Source: Epiperipatus broadwayi
Lineage: Eukaryota; Onychophora; Udeonychophora; Euonychophora; Peripatidae
Length of the DNA: 64,000 nt
Reading direction: 5' to 3'
Assembly (NCBI GenBank): GCA_028023455.1
Contig: JAQFVV010000056.1
Location: 1,922,001 to 1,986,000 of the forward strand
Within the stretch, counting starts at the first letter, position 1; each line of letters starts with the position of its first letter. A model generated the notes under the pieces. That model was given only the letters and a program-made list of their open reading frames with translations, did no database searches and was not told where the DNA came from. This document shows, piece by piece, positions 28,801 through 40,646 of the stretch. The position numbers were made by a program, and so were the translations under genes.

Positions 28801-29985
28801 AGTACCAATTATACAAAATTGTCATTGGAGGGTAATATGAAATTTATTAAAAATTATTCTAGTTTTAATGAAATTCTTTAATGATATGTACTATTCATAT
28901 GTCAGTATATTGCTAACATTTAAAATAACTTAAATCCCAGCAAGCTACTTTATTGTTAAAGAGTATCTGACAACAATGCTTAAGCTTCCTAGATCAATTT
29001 CTATATACAGAAAATAAAAAATAAAAATATCAGTATGATCAACATTTTTTTCTTACAACTTTTGATACCATTTCATGCTTTTTCCATCACTTGTCATTCT
29101 CTAAATTCAATCTTATCTACTACCTCAATATTAACATCTACAGCATGAACCCTTTACACAACTAGAGTGCCTTCTTGTATAGATAAAAAAAATTCTCAAA
29201 AAAATAATATATATATATTTTACATAAGATATTAATAATTAACATTATAAAAGATTTTATAAAGTTTAGGATCTGGCTCTAAAATTAAACATGTTGGAAT
29301 AAATTATGCTTAGAATGCAGTAAGCAAGATCAAATTACTACCAACAATGATCTAATATTACCTCCTCTTGGTTATAGCATTCTTGCCTAGATAATCAGCT
29401 TGCAGAGAACTTACCTATATTTAAAAATACAAAAAGCTAATACCAAAAAGGAGTTTTTTATTAACCAAAAAAAGACCTTTTGATTTCTTTTTGAGGCCTT
29501 AAAGAAATGAACAGGATAAATTCCTATTCCATAAATTCTTGTCATTGCATTTGGAATTATTCACAGGGTAGAGAAATATTGATGCACTGCTCACCAATAT
29601 ATTTCAGGCACAATGTTGAGTTACTAGTTTTTAACTCTGAGAGGATCAATGAAACATTATGGTCTTCTTTTTTAAATATTTCTTAAATGAGAGAGTTGGG
29701 TTTAAACTGGAGGAATGATAAGTAAATGCACATTAGTAAATGTCTATTATTTTTTTATATTTATAGTTAGGATAAATTAAACTAAATTTATGGCCTTCAT
29801 ATTTAGAAAAGTGTAAATTCATTAACCAAAGCAGAGACTGGCAATTGCTAACAATCAATTCTCTTATCAATGATCTACCTGCCATTCAGTAACAAACTTT
29901 TTTTTAGCTAAATTTGTAAGTAGATCACTTTAAAGAAAAATTGCATAAATTGGAAGAAGTGACTAATATAATAGAATAGACTTTA
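25823..29985. other. AT-rich intron, no gene recognised
   Basis: This intron of the exonuclease gene should contain one short in-phase exon (about 20-25 codons), or that exon lies between 30 and 32.7 kb. I tested several donor/acceptor pairs (around 28150, 28650, 29370 and 29880) and none gave a family-like peptide in phase. TA and T runs are frequent. Confidence 0.4.
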
Positions 29986-32100
29986 TAACGTTAAATGAAA
30001 AAGTGAATAAAGGCACAAACATTGAAAGTACAAGAGGAATGAGATTCATTATAAATAAAATTAACACTGTGGAAATTGATAATATATCTGAGAGTGAAAA
30101 AATTAGTTTTTCAACTAATGCAGATAATAACATTTATGCTTCAACAAGTTCTCATTATCATGAAAAAGAAAATAATTTTTATATAAGTGTACAGAATATT
30201 TTTAATCAGACCATGCATTTTAAAAATATCATTGGAGAAGTTAATGGTAGAATTGGATAAATCTATTGATGGAATCAGAAATGAAAAAAAGCAGAGAATT
30301 GTGGAATTTTCAAAAAAAAAAACTTGTATATTATAAATTTCTTTTTTAAAAAAATGTTTAACAGAGATGAATTATATATTGAAAATATGTATGGTACATG
30401 TTAATGCAAAGTTGAATATCCCTAATATTCAGAAACAAATAAATATACAATTTCAAAGATAGTTCAAACTTGAATGAGATTAATAAGAAAATAAATGATA
30501 TTTTATTAAAGACTGCTACATATATAACTAATACAAAAAAGGGAGCAATTCAGTAAATAAACAATGAGATATTTATGAATAAAAAGAAAAATATTAAAAT
30601 ATATTTTTAAAAAAATACCTATTTATGAAAAAAATTAAATATCTGGAATTACATTAAAAGTTATGTAAAAAAATTAAAAACAGTATAAGAATATTTTACT
30701 GTAAAGTGGCAAAGAAAGCCATAAAAGAGAACAAATCTCAAAAATTTCAATCAGCATAAATAAATATCTTAGTATTTAAAAAATTGTTTCAGCAATAAGG
30801 AAAGGTGGCACTACTTCTGAAAACTGGCATATTATAAAATACTTTATAGCAGGGCCGGATTTAATGCAATTGGGTCCAATCGGGCCCCGCACTTGAAGGG
30901 GCCCCGCATCACCACCAAAATTAACAAAGTTATTTTTTGAAATATTGAATTTGCATTTTATTTCAATATTTAATATATCCAATCAGGCCCCGTACTTATT
31001 GGATCCAGCTCTGCTTTATAGTAGTAAAAAATAAAACGTACCTCCTGTGATTATGACAACATCTTTTGAAATTCCAAGTATTTTGAAAGAATGAAAAATC
31101 CCATAGGTTGATGAAATTATCAATATCTTAAATGAATCAAGTAAAGAAATAAAGAAGTTATAATAAAATTACATACCAAATGACTAAAAGATCAAGATTC
31201 TCCATATGACTAGAAAAAATCTACTAATAAAGAAAGGTAAAAAAAAAATAATAGAAACTGCAGACTTTTAATATAGTAAATTTCTATTATATATGATTTA
31301 TTATAAGTCATATACAGAGAACTTTGAACTGAAACTAACTAACTAAAAAAAAAAGCTAGGTAAGTTGTTATTATGAATTGCATTTGTAAATTAAGCAAAT
31401 ACATTTGATTTTATAAACATTTCAATGATGATTAAAACTTTAGAATACAGAGAAACAGGATAAAGTCAAATTCTGAAAAATCAAAATGCAATAGTAATGA
31501 TTAGATCACATTCTGACACTAAGAATATTATAGTATTGATAAAAGTATTTGTAGGATAATTCCATATCTGCAAATCTTTTTATAGCAGCTGCAAAGAAAG
31601 TATAAGGAAATAAAAATAAATAGAACAATTAAGTCATCTAGATTTTGCAATAATATGGTGATTTTTGTAAATTCACTAAACATTAAAAAAGCTACCAGAT
31701 AAAAGAAGTGCTAAAAATAAATAATGGGTCTTCAATAATTTCCAAAAAACAAAAATTTAAGTCTGATTATAAGTATTAGAAGTTAACAATTATAATTACC
31801 TTGTTAAAATTATTAATATAAATAGAAACATGATAATTGAAATTAATCATAGAATTAAACTTCAATTTTAATAAATGTGTTTCACCCATGCTTACTTATG
31901 AATTTGAGACTTGGACTCTTAGTAGAAAAACAACACAGCCAAATATGAAGAGATATATAAACCCAAAAGTAACAAAAAGTAATTGAAAGCAGAAAACGAA
32001 TAAGTATTATTAATCACGGTGAAAAAATTAAGAGGATGAAATGGATTTGGACTGAACAAGAAATGATAAAAGATGGACAACTGAAGTCTTAAAAAAATTA
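29985..32100 (+). mobile_element. RTE/craniofacial-type LINE remnant with endonuclease, RT and C-terminal pieces
   Basis: The 30003-30260 frame ends with FYISVQNIFNQ then IIGEVNGRIG, matching the 'FY..LQ..L......GD.N..IG' stretch of the apurinic endonuclease domain. At 31621-31680 the plus strand reads LSHLDFANNMVIFVNS, a decayed motif C of the reverse transcriptase (ADD changed to ANN). At 31889-31935 it reads LTYEFETWTLSRK and at 32058-32090 RWTTEVL, both hallmarks of the C-terminal part of this LINE type. Stops and frameshifts are many. A hAT MITE is inserted at 30850-31013. Confidence 0.75.
30842..31021. mobile_element. hAT-type MITE with perfect 8-bp target duplication
   Basis: The element (30850-31013, 164 bp) starts CAGGGCCGGATTTA and ends TTGGATCCAGCTCTG, imperfect terminal inverted repeats of the widespread CAGGGCCGG hAT family. 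It contains the GGGCCCCGCACTTGAAGGGG segment. CTTTATAG is present on both sides (30842-30849 and 31014-31021), the 8-bp duplication expected for hAT. It has no coding capacity. It is inserted in the LINE remnant and therefore younger than it. Confidence 0.92.
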
Positions 32101-32293
32101 TTACTACTTGCTTTAGAAAGCATTATTAATTTTGTTTTCTCATTTCAATTACAATTTTTTTATTGATTTTATAATTATTATTATTATTATTTAGATTGTT
32201 GTATATAGTACACAAAATAATATTTGATGGCAGTGCTTGAAGCAATCTAATTTTATATGCCAATAAGATTTTTTTAATATACTAAATATTGTT

Positions 32294-32494
32294 TAATAGT
32301 TTTAACAAGGCTGTAAACCTTAGCAATGAGCGTCTGAAAAAATCGTCACTAGGGACCTCTGTAGGTCTTTAAAACACATGCTTACGCTATTTTCTTCATA
32401 GCGTAAGCATGTGTTTTAAAGACCTACAGAGGTCCCTAGTGACGATTTTTTCAGACGCTCATTGCTAAGGTTTACAGCCTTGTTAAAACTATTA
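32294..32494. repeat. Perfect inverted repeat, 97-bp arms, 7-nt loop
   Basis: 32294-32390 and 32398-32494 are exact reverse complements, base by base, with the loop TTTCTTC between them. The element is not AT-only: it contains GGGACCTCTGTAGGTC and CATGCTTACGC. It lies in an intron of the exonuclease gene, so the primary transcript would contain a 97-bp perfect RNA duplex. The 16-mer TAAATATTGTTTAATA occurs on both sides (32283-32298, overlapping the arm start, and 32539-32554). A palindromic MITE is likely. Confidence 0.95.
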
Positions 32495-32732
32495 CTGAAA
32501 TAATAGTGAGCATTTAATAAAATTTATAATTACAACTTTAAATATTGTTTAATAAGTTAAATCACAATTTCAAATAAATAATTATAATGCATTTATGTTA
32601 AAAATTTTACCAAGTGAAATGAAGTATTAAATTTTGCACTGAATCATTTATTACAATTAAACCTTATACATTGTGCACACACATTAATATATAAATCAAA
32701 CATAGATATAATTCCAAAATAAAATGACTTAC

Positions 32733-32771
32733 ATTAATCAAATCCTTGAAGTTACTTTCCTCAATTCTTTT
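32733..32771 (-). CDS. EXD3: EXD3/mut-7-like exonuclease, 39-bp microexon
   Basis: This exon has thirteen codons, phase 0 at both ends, between acceptor TTGATAG at 32772 and donor AAT|GTAAGT at 32732. It encodes KRIEESNFKDLIN. The family has a 'KRF.E.S...' segment just after the CPN helix, which is what this supplies. It lies between the 97-bp-arm hairpin (32294-32494) and the Gypsy LTR (32932-33518). The next coding piece, about 20-25 residues of helix by comparison with the family, was not found in the 6.9-kb stretch that follows. Confidence 0.75.
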
Positions 32772-32931
32772 CTATCAATAAAAAAAAATTAAAAGATAAA
32801 ATTAAAAAGAAGTAAATACTTTCCATATATATTAAAAAATAACTAATCTTTCTTATTGCATTACCAAATGTATATCATATAATACTAAATGATCCATGCA
32901 CTTTACTAATGTTGCACAATAATTTATTTAC

Positions 32932-33518
32932 TGTTGGGTTTGGTTAGGCTTGCAGGTTCGTTTCCAAACCAACAGACACAAAAAGAACAACTATTCAGCA
33001 ATATGTACAATTTATTAGTACAAAATTTATACACACAATAGTTAAACAAATGTACAAATACAGTTGATAGACTTCACTGCTGAGATAGTCATGCAGAGTA
33101 AGGAATTTGCTTCCAGCTAATGATTAACCTGCGTCGTGAGTTCTGGTAAGACTCTTCCAGCTATGTAGTTAGCTTGCCTCGAGTTGGCTCCAATTCAGAT
33201 GTAGCAGTTTCCAGTCCTTAGGTGGACTTGCCTCACTGCATGGACGTCTCAATAATGACTAGATAAATACCTTTGCTGATGGCAGAAGGTTTAATGGAGA
33301 GCATGTTCTGTCATTCAGGTTGACAGAAGTAATTGCTCTCTGCCTTGCCTCCAAAAGGCTGACTATTTAAAGGCAGATCCCCTACCTTACTGGAAACACG
33401 CGGATTCAGTGCATGAACCCTAGTGAAGGTTTAAATCCCTTTGAATAGCAACAGGTACTAGCCAATCAGGCAAGGAATCTGGAATAGTCCACTTCTGAAG
33501 GCAGGGTCAGATATGACA
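32932..33518 (-). mobile_element. Gypsy-type 3' LTR (587 bp)
   Basis: Read on the minus strand the LTR starts TGTCATATCTGACC and ends AACCAAACCCAACA, with the canonical TG...CA ends. It is immediately preceded by a polypurine tract (CAGGGGGAGGGA on the minus strand, 33519-33530). It follows the end of the pol remnant. No second LTR is seen in the window, so the element has lost its 5' side. Confidence 0.85.
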
Positions 33519-34340
33519 TCCCTCCCCCTGGCTGAAATTAACCCTGGAGGACATAGTCATTGAAATGCACTGGACGATGTTTTGTCCGCTTTCTTGGTTT
33601 CTCCGGTTGATTGCTGTTCCTGTCTTCATCTTCTTCTCTTGATGAGCTTGTTTCTAGTTGTCTGCTGCTGTCTTGATAGCTTCAGATGTGTGGCTGAGTC
33701 TTAGCTGGTTGTGATGATGATGACCATCTTCAGTTTGCACAACAATGTAGAGCCACCTTTATTTGCGTCACCAATGCTGGTATCCATCTTGTGGACCCAT
33801 AGTACATATGACATAGTGCTTTTGTTCCTATTTGGAATTTTATTTTGTTTTTATCTTCTAGTTGAAGTTTGGCATCAGGTTTCAGCTTTTTGTTAAAGAC
33901 TTCTGATTCATTAGTCTTCAACTTTGATAATGTTGTGAGCTGGTTCACTTTGGTCACTTTAAACCCTAAGTGACTTAACCAGTCACGACCTATTAGATCA
34001 TTATAGTTACCTAATGCCACTACCAGTGGTAGGTATATAGTTTTCCTTTTGTTTGACCTAACATTTTGATTTTATTCCCTTGGTAGTCTGATGCTGACTT
34101 ACTGCAAGGGTGCAGTTTATATTTATTCTTTTTATTAATGATTGTCTAAGTTTTTCTTGAAACTATAGACTACTGACCCTGTGTCAAGTTCCATATTAAC
34201 TGGTGTCTCATTTATTATGACAGTGTGTATAAACCCAGACTTGTTATCTCTGATATGGTTTTCTTCAATTAACATATAAATTTTCTCTTTTTGAGTCTAC
34301 TTTGTTCAAATTTAATATGATTTTTTTCCCTTCATTTCTA
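33519..34340 (-). pseudogene. Gypsy pol remnant: protease joined to integrase tail by internal deletion
   Basis: On the minus strand an aspartic protease piece with the active-site DTGS (around 34175-34200) is followed after a frameshift by NDLIGRDWLSHLG, the conserved end of Gypsy proteases. The same frame then jumps to the integrase C-terminal region (GTKALCHMYYGSTRWIPALV) and, after another shift, a Glu/Arg-rich tail ending VHFNDYVLQG with stop at 33538-33540. Reverse transcriptase, RNase H and the integrase core are missing, so about 2.5-3 kb was deleted inside pol. It is non-functional and lies antiparallel to nothing: host gene and element share the minus strand. Confidence 0.8.
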
Positions 34341-34781
34341 TTTGTAATTCAAATTTGCATATGTTTGTTCGTCTGCATAACAAAGTGGATTCTTTCTTTT
34401 TTATAATCTAAAACTGAGTCTCTTTTGATGAAATTCACTATAATTAGAACTATGATTATGGAGAGCTTCACCAAAAGGGCAGTCAGCTTTAAGTTATAAA
34501 GAAGAAACCACTTCATTATGCAGATGAACAAATTTGCAAATTTGTTCAAATTCGTAAAATTTTCATATCTAAATAGGGACCAAAACTAAGATTTCTAAAT
34601 AATAATATTTATCTATATTTTGTTAAAAAAAAGTAGAAACCATATCAAAGTACTTATTTTTATTTTTTTTTTGTTCTAAAAAAACCAATGTAACTTGTAA
34701 GTTAGATAACCCGTTTTCATCAAAACCTCTTGATGTATAAAGAAAAAATAGATATGCAATACATAAACTAAAGTTACTTAC

Positions 34782-34855
34782 TTCAATATATTTTAATTTC
34801 AAAAGACTATGCACAGCTCTATTACTTCGTTTTTCATAATAATTTGGACAAACAT
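34782..34855 (-). CDS. EXD3: EXD3/mut-7-like exonuclease, 74-bp exon
   Basis: Acceptor TTTTCAG at 34856 and donor GAA|GTAAGT at 34781 bound this exon. With the G from the previous exon it reads D, then VCPNYYEKRS, then a basic/leucine helix ending LLKLKYIE. The 'CPN' followed by a helix ending in 'L..L...' is a recognisable family segment. A longer chance frame covers the exon and both flanking introns, so the frame by itself would mislead. The exon ends in phase 0. Confidence 0.82.
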
Positions 34856-37800
34856 CTGAAAATAGCAATACTTCTATTAATGGTAATATTAAAAACAATT
34901 ATTAGACTATGCTCAGAATACTAAATGTAACATAACAAAAAGTTTTCCTACACATTAAAATAATATTGTAATTACCATAATTATTAATAAAAGTCTTAAT
35001 AACAATAAATATGATGAAACACACTGATAATAAGCAAAGCAATTTTTTAATATGTAAAAATTACCATAAACTGTATTTTACATCCAATTATGAAAAAAAA
35101 ATCCTTTATGTTATTTGTTTTCACATTATTCATTTACTTAATGTATAATAAACTTTTGGCATGAGACAAGATCATAACACAAAAACTAATGAAAATATTT
35201 TGTTTAATGATGATCTATAAAATTCTAAAAATATGATAACAGGATCATAATAACCTATCAGTATAATCTTCAATTGCCGGATGTAATGGATTCATGTCTT
35301 CATTGAATTGTAAGTATAAAGAAAATAAATGAATGCAGACTTCTTAAAAAAAATATTTTGCATTTAATTTGAACAATGCATTGCATGGGAGCAGCAGATC
35401 TTGTATTCAATATAAAGATAAAGAGTTATAATGCTGATTGCATTATTGGGAAGAAATGACAAAAAATAGATTGCAATAGAGAGCTGCAATTAAACAAGTC
35501 TTTCAAAAAAAAAAGAACTATGTCAAATAAAGTTTAAAGAACCTTAATGTAATGATAAAAGAAAAAGCAAAACATCCTTTAAATATCCCACTGTAGGACT
35601 AAGGCAGCATCTACAGTCCCTCATAGAGAAACAATGATGGAAAACAGAATACTTACCAGGCAAGTGGTTGAGTTTGAATCACATTATAATCTTATTTTTT
35701 TTATTTTAATGTTTACCACATTATACATTCATCTAATTAATTCTCATTAATAGAAACCTTTGTCATCCAGCTATTAATAACTAGATTTCTATTTGTATAA
35801 AAAAAAATACTCACATGCATACTTTTCTTTCAAAACATTTTCCCCACTAATCAATAATAAATCATTTCTTGTGATATTTCAATCATCTTATGTAGCCTTT
35901 GTAAAAGTATTATATACATATATATATATTGTGACCTTTGGCTTTGCCAAAAAAGCTAGTGTTTCATTATTGCCGATATTTATTGCTGATATTTAACTAG
36001 AAAAAAAAAAAATTATGAGAAGAATTTATTAAGCTATAAATTATCTAAGCATAGACAATCTTAACTGTCGTGAATGCTTTGCTAAAATATTTAAACTTAT
36101 AATTAAAGTATATGTTAATAAATTAAATCTAAAATGTAGCTAATCATACTGAAGTTTAGATTATTTAATACAAGTTAGAATAACTGGAATAGAGGCTAAA
36201 TTAATTGTAATACTAATTAAATTAATAAATGTTAAAATTTAAGGAATAGTTATTATAATTCAAATAGAATATTTTTATTTAAAATAATTTGTAATAGTAA
36301 TCAGCCAATTTATTAAATAATAATATTAAATTTGAAAAAGAGAGTAAACTAAATTGGTTTAATTTAAACGTAAGTAAATAAGTTTATGGTTAGTCAAAGA
36401 AACTTTAAATTAAACAGTTAAAAGATAAGGAATAATTTCTAAATGTGTGGGTGTGCATGCTTGCATAGTAATTTTATTTAGTAATGAAAATATTTTTTTA
36501 GGCTATAATATTTAATATTATTCTAGAGTATTTTGTTTGATTAAAAGGATTAAATAGATATTAATGAACCTCTAATATTATTCATTCATATAATTTAAAA
36601 TAGTTTAAATGTTAATAAAATTGAATAAAATTTATTTTATATTTTTTTGCTTAACAATATAAATTGTTGATAAAAGAAAAAAAATTCCAGATTACCACAT
36701 GATTACTTGGCTAGCATGTTACTAAACTTAGATTTGAATTATAAAAACTAATCAACTGTTGATTTAAGAGTGGAGAAATCAATAGGAAATGTTTCTTGTC
36801 AATTAGAATGATTGACAGTAGCAAGTTATGTAATGAAGCACACACAAATATTTGGGGAGTAGTGTATTAAAAAGAATAGTAGCAGCAAGAGGAAAAAAAA
36901 AGTTGATGGGAAAAGTTTATTTCCTGCCGCCCAGAAGAATTTGCAGACGAAGTTAAATTTGAAAGCCCAAAGTAAAGTGTAAATTTTAATAAGTTTTTTT
37001 TTTTTGGTTAAAATAAAAATGCATATGTAAATTTTATATCATGCACTGATTCTCATCTAAAGTTAATCAAAGGATTAAAAAAAGAATTTATAAACAAGAT
37101 GCCAAGTAGTTGTTTAAAGATAATGAAAGAAGTGTTTTCTGGAACTAACTAAAATATTTCAGGTATCCCGTTTTAATTATTTTAATTCATTTAAAAATGT
37201 TATTCATTACAAACTGTTTAAATTTCTTATTTGGAAGCAGAAATATTGGAAGTTTCACTTCTGTTAACTAAATTTTAATCTTCTGCTATAACTTATTAAG
37301 ATATGATTCCTCAGAAACTTTTAAAATGTTTGCTGTTTTTTGTCTCAGAGAAAATTCTTTAAAGAATTAAATATTCATGAAAGAAAAAACTGTTGTTGTG
37401 AATGTTAATGATTTTATTATCATAGTAACGAAATTACTTATTTATCATATTGAATAAAAAGAAAAATTTGATTGATAAAGTTATTGAGATTTCCACTTAT
37501 AAATTAATATTCTTCATTTGAAGAATTATTGGTATATAATTTATGTCTTTGAAAAGTGTTAAATAATTAACAAAGATTGTTATTTTCTATGAACGACTGT
37601 ATGTAATAGTTACTTTAAATATGCTTGAATTTAGAAAATAGTTTTAACCTAACAACTACATGAAAATAATTGAATAAACCATATTATATGTAAATGTTTC
37701 ATTCATGAAACGCTTAATTATAGAAGAGATAAGTGATAAATACTGTATAAATATGACTTAAAAAATCGACTTAACTTGAAAAAGAAATGTTTAGAAGCAA

Positions 37801-38926
37801 ACGACTATATTAAATATTGTGTTTAGAAAACCCTACTTGTATTGGAAAAGAAGAATATGTGTTAAATGCTAAATTAAAAATAATGATCTACATTGAAACA
37901 AGTGAAATTATTGTAATATGATAGAAATGTTGAACTGTTCTGTCCAGCATATATGGAAAAATTTGCGAAACAATGACCATTTATTCATTCATTCATTTAT
38001 TAATATTTTTGTTATAAGTGTGTGTGCAAAGTCCTTGCAGGAGAAAAAAGCTGTCAATGCAAATGTATATATTTTTTTTAATTATTATCACTAGTGTGAG
38101 GAAACCATCTTTATGTGTGGAATTACTTGCCGTCGGACCAGGAATTGTGCAGATTAAGAACTTGAATATATGTGTATTTTTTTATTTATAAAAAGAAAAA
38201 ATAAAGAATTCATCTTTTTAAAATATTCCACAGCAAATGTATCTTATCAAAGTCTGAAATTACCATAAAATCAACACAAGAGTTTTGTAATAATTGTTTT
38301 ACTCTCCACAATGACTACTATTTTCATATTTTTATTATATGCTGAACAAATTTAGTAACTTCTAATACATTAGTTGTTTCTAAATCATATTATATTCTAT
38401 TATCAAGTTCATGATGATAGACCTAAGTTTTAATTATAGCAGAAATTCATAGTAACTTATGCACATGAAGATTTTTTTTAATGTTGAATGATATACTGTA
38501 GAGAGTCTTCTTTTACGATCCACTCTACAGAACATTTTTCGAAAATTTCTTCTGAAGTACGCACAAAATATACTGCCCAACTAGTATAAACTATATTTAT
38601 AATTATAACCATAAAAGTAATCTACTGTTTAACAGCTTTCCAACTGTCCTTATTCACTAACAAGAACAATCTTTCCTCTTCAAATAAGAAAATTATGCAA
38701 ACTCTTTTTGAATGGCTGAATACAATAAGTAAAAAAACGTATTATCTTTATTTTTCTTGGATCTAAATTGACAATGGAGGTTCTGTCTTAAATATTCCCA
38801 ATTTGTTTTTAAAATAATTCTCTTTTTTTTATTTCTGTCCCTATATAGACATGTTTAAATCAAAAACATGTTTAAGACTTATTTAAATTTTCAAATTAAA
38901 GATGTGAAATCAAAAAATATAATTAC
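34856..38926. other. AT-rich intron
   Basis: Intron between the 98-bp and 74-bp exons. The 36-38 kb part is moderately C-poor on the plus strand. A few G+C-richer words (around 36920 and 38130) carry no recognised element. Confidence 0.5.
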
Positions 38927-39024
38927 CTTCACTAGGTTCGATTTGAAATGTATTTAAAATTTTAAACATAAGCTTCAAGTGAATATCTTTATTTAATTGA
39001 TCACTTTTACAAGAATCCCAATGT
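38927..39024 (-). CDS. EXD3: EXD3/mut-7-like exonuclease, 98-bp exon
   Basis: Acceptor TTTTTTGCAG lies at 39025 and donor GAAG|GTAATT at 38926. The first base completes the Leu codon (TT+A) left by the 46.5-kb exon. The last base starts an Asp codon completed at 34.8 kb. The translation includes HWDSCKSDQLNKD, then LKLMFKILNTFQIEPSE. This sits in the helical region between the 'YV...LL' helix and the 'CPN' segment, as in EXD3. The perfect phase match on both sides is the main support. Confidence 0.8.
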
Positions 39025-39479
39025 CTGCAAAAAAATTAAATATCAAACTAAAAATATGAAATGCAATTTTTCATTAATATAACAAATATATAATAAAATG
39101 CATAATATATATATTGTACCTATATTGATATAGGCACATATAATTTTATCTAAAATTATATTATTAAAATAATCTTTCGTTAAAGAAAAACATACCAATC
39201 TCTTTTCATTCAAGTTTAATTAAAGAAAAAATAATGTTAAAACTAAATAGTAAATTGTATTAAAAATATATGTGCGTATATAGGTGCGATTTGTAAATAA
39301 ATAAAATGTATGTGAAAGTTAAAGAAGATTATCATTAAAAAACACGGCAATGGCTATTAGATATTAATTAATATAAAACAATACGTTTTTGCATGGCTAT
39401 TACTAATTAAGCAATCTTTCAAAACACGTTTATCAAATGATTATCAATTCGACAACAGATCTTTGCCGGGAATATTTCA

Positions 39480-40460
39480 ACAACACGTTGCAGATATAAA
39501 TAGACTCTTTTTATCGGACAGTAAGCAGTTACACAAATTAATTGAGTGAGTTCAGTTCACAAAGTAATTGAGTAGTGCAGTTCAGAAATTAATTGAGCAG
39601 TTAACAAACAAAATACAGTGTTGAGAAGATCTTGGGAACGCACTGTTTATCTCCAGCCTAGATGTCCAAGAAAACAGCAGATCTGCCCGTGAAATAATGT
39701 CAGCTTAACATCTTAGAAAATCTCCGTCAGTATCTATTTGTCTCCGATGGTAATAATCGTGAAAATCAGGAAACTCAGCAAGGAAACATCCCAGCCGGCT
39801 GGTAAGCATTTATAATGGAAATATCCTCACCGAAAGTAGCCTCCAAAGAACAAAATTCTACGTCAACATTCAAAAAAGCCTAGGTAAAAACATTTGCTTA
39901 TTTCGTTCTATACTGTAATAGCCATTGCATTTCATTAATTCGTGCGAATCCTCCAAGAGTCTAATTATATGAACTCGATATCATACATAAATGAACTATT
40001 GATATGTGTGTGATTAAATTTCAAATGCTATGTAGTCCTTTATTATCATTATTATGTGTGTGCATGAGTTAATATGTGCGTGATCATTATATCAATGTTT
40101 ATTAGTTAAATTAGAGTGTTCTGTTATTAAATCTATAGGAATATTTAAACTATTTAGAAATGTTAATTTAAAATATGCGTGTGTTTTATTAGAATGTTTA
40201 AATTTAGTAAATAAATGTTATTTAATAAATTATCTTTAAAATTAAACTTTATTTGTCGGTCAATTCTTTTTATCAATTCTTTTTACCAAATTCTTTTATC
40301 AATTCTTTTTATCAAGTCTTTTAACCACTAATTAAGTATAATCTATTAGTGATTACAAACAACTGAGCTAGTCGTGGATTTAGGCATTGAGTTAGTGGCC
40401 ACTATTCAAAGTGCGTTGTCTATTCTTTTAGTATTCTTTTAGAATAAGCAGCTGGCGCCC
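39480..40460 (+). mobile_element. LTR-like promoter region with tRNA-Lys-type primer-binding site
   Basis: At 39493 ATATAAATAGACTC is a TATA box with an initiator-like CGGACAGT about 25 bp on. Low-complexity ATTCTTTTTATCA repeats follow at 40262-40325. The stretch ends ...AGAATAAGCA (40441-40450), then GC and TGGCGCCCG at 40453-40461, which matches the start of a tRNA-Lys primer-binding site. This is the order U3-R-U5-PBS. The left edge of the LTR could not be set, and no gag or pol follows, so it is a truncated or solo-type relic. Confidence 0.45.
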
Positions 40461-40579
40461 GTGTTTATACACAAATAAAAAAAAGTGCTTTGAACTTGGT
40501 GTTGAACTCAACATCCGATAAGAAGCTATGCCCTGGAAATGTAACGCTAGTTATATACTTTATAGCTATCGTTTGGGCA

Positions 40580-40646
40580 TACATACTCTCCGAGTATGTT
40601 CTTCTCTGCCTAAGAGGCCGGTGTTCGAATCCACAGATTCGAACAC
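40580..40646. repeat. Pair of short hairpins with a B-box-like sequence
   Basis: ACATACTC-TCC-GAGTATGT (8-bp arms) is followed by GTGTTCGAATC-CACA-GATTCGAACAC (11-bp arms, 40621-40646). GTTCGAATCC matches a tRNA T-arm/B box, but no acceptor stem or A box could be assembled. It may be a tRNA-derived SINE scrap. Confidence 0.5.

Noticed and set aside
30776-30982. Minus-strand 68-codon frame
   Set aside because: It crosses the hAT MITE, and its Gly/Pro-rich text comes from the MITE's GGGCCCC segment.
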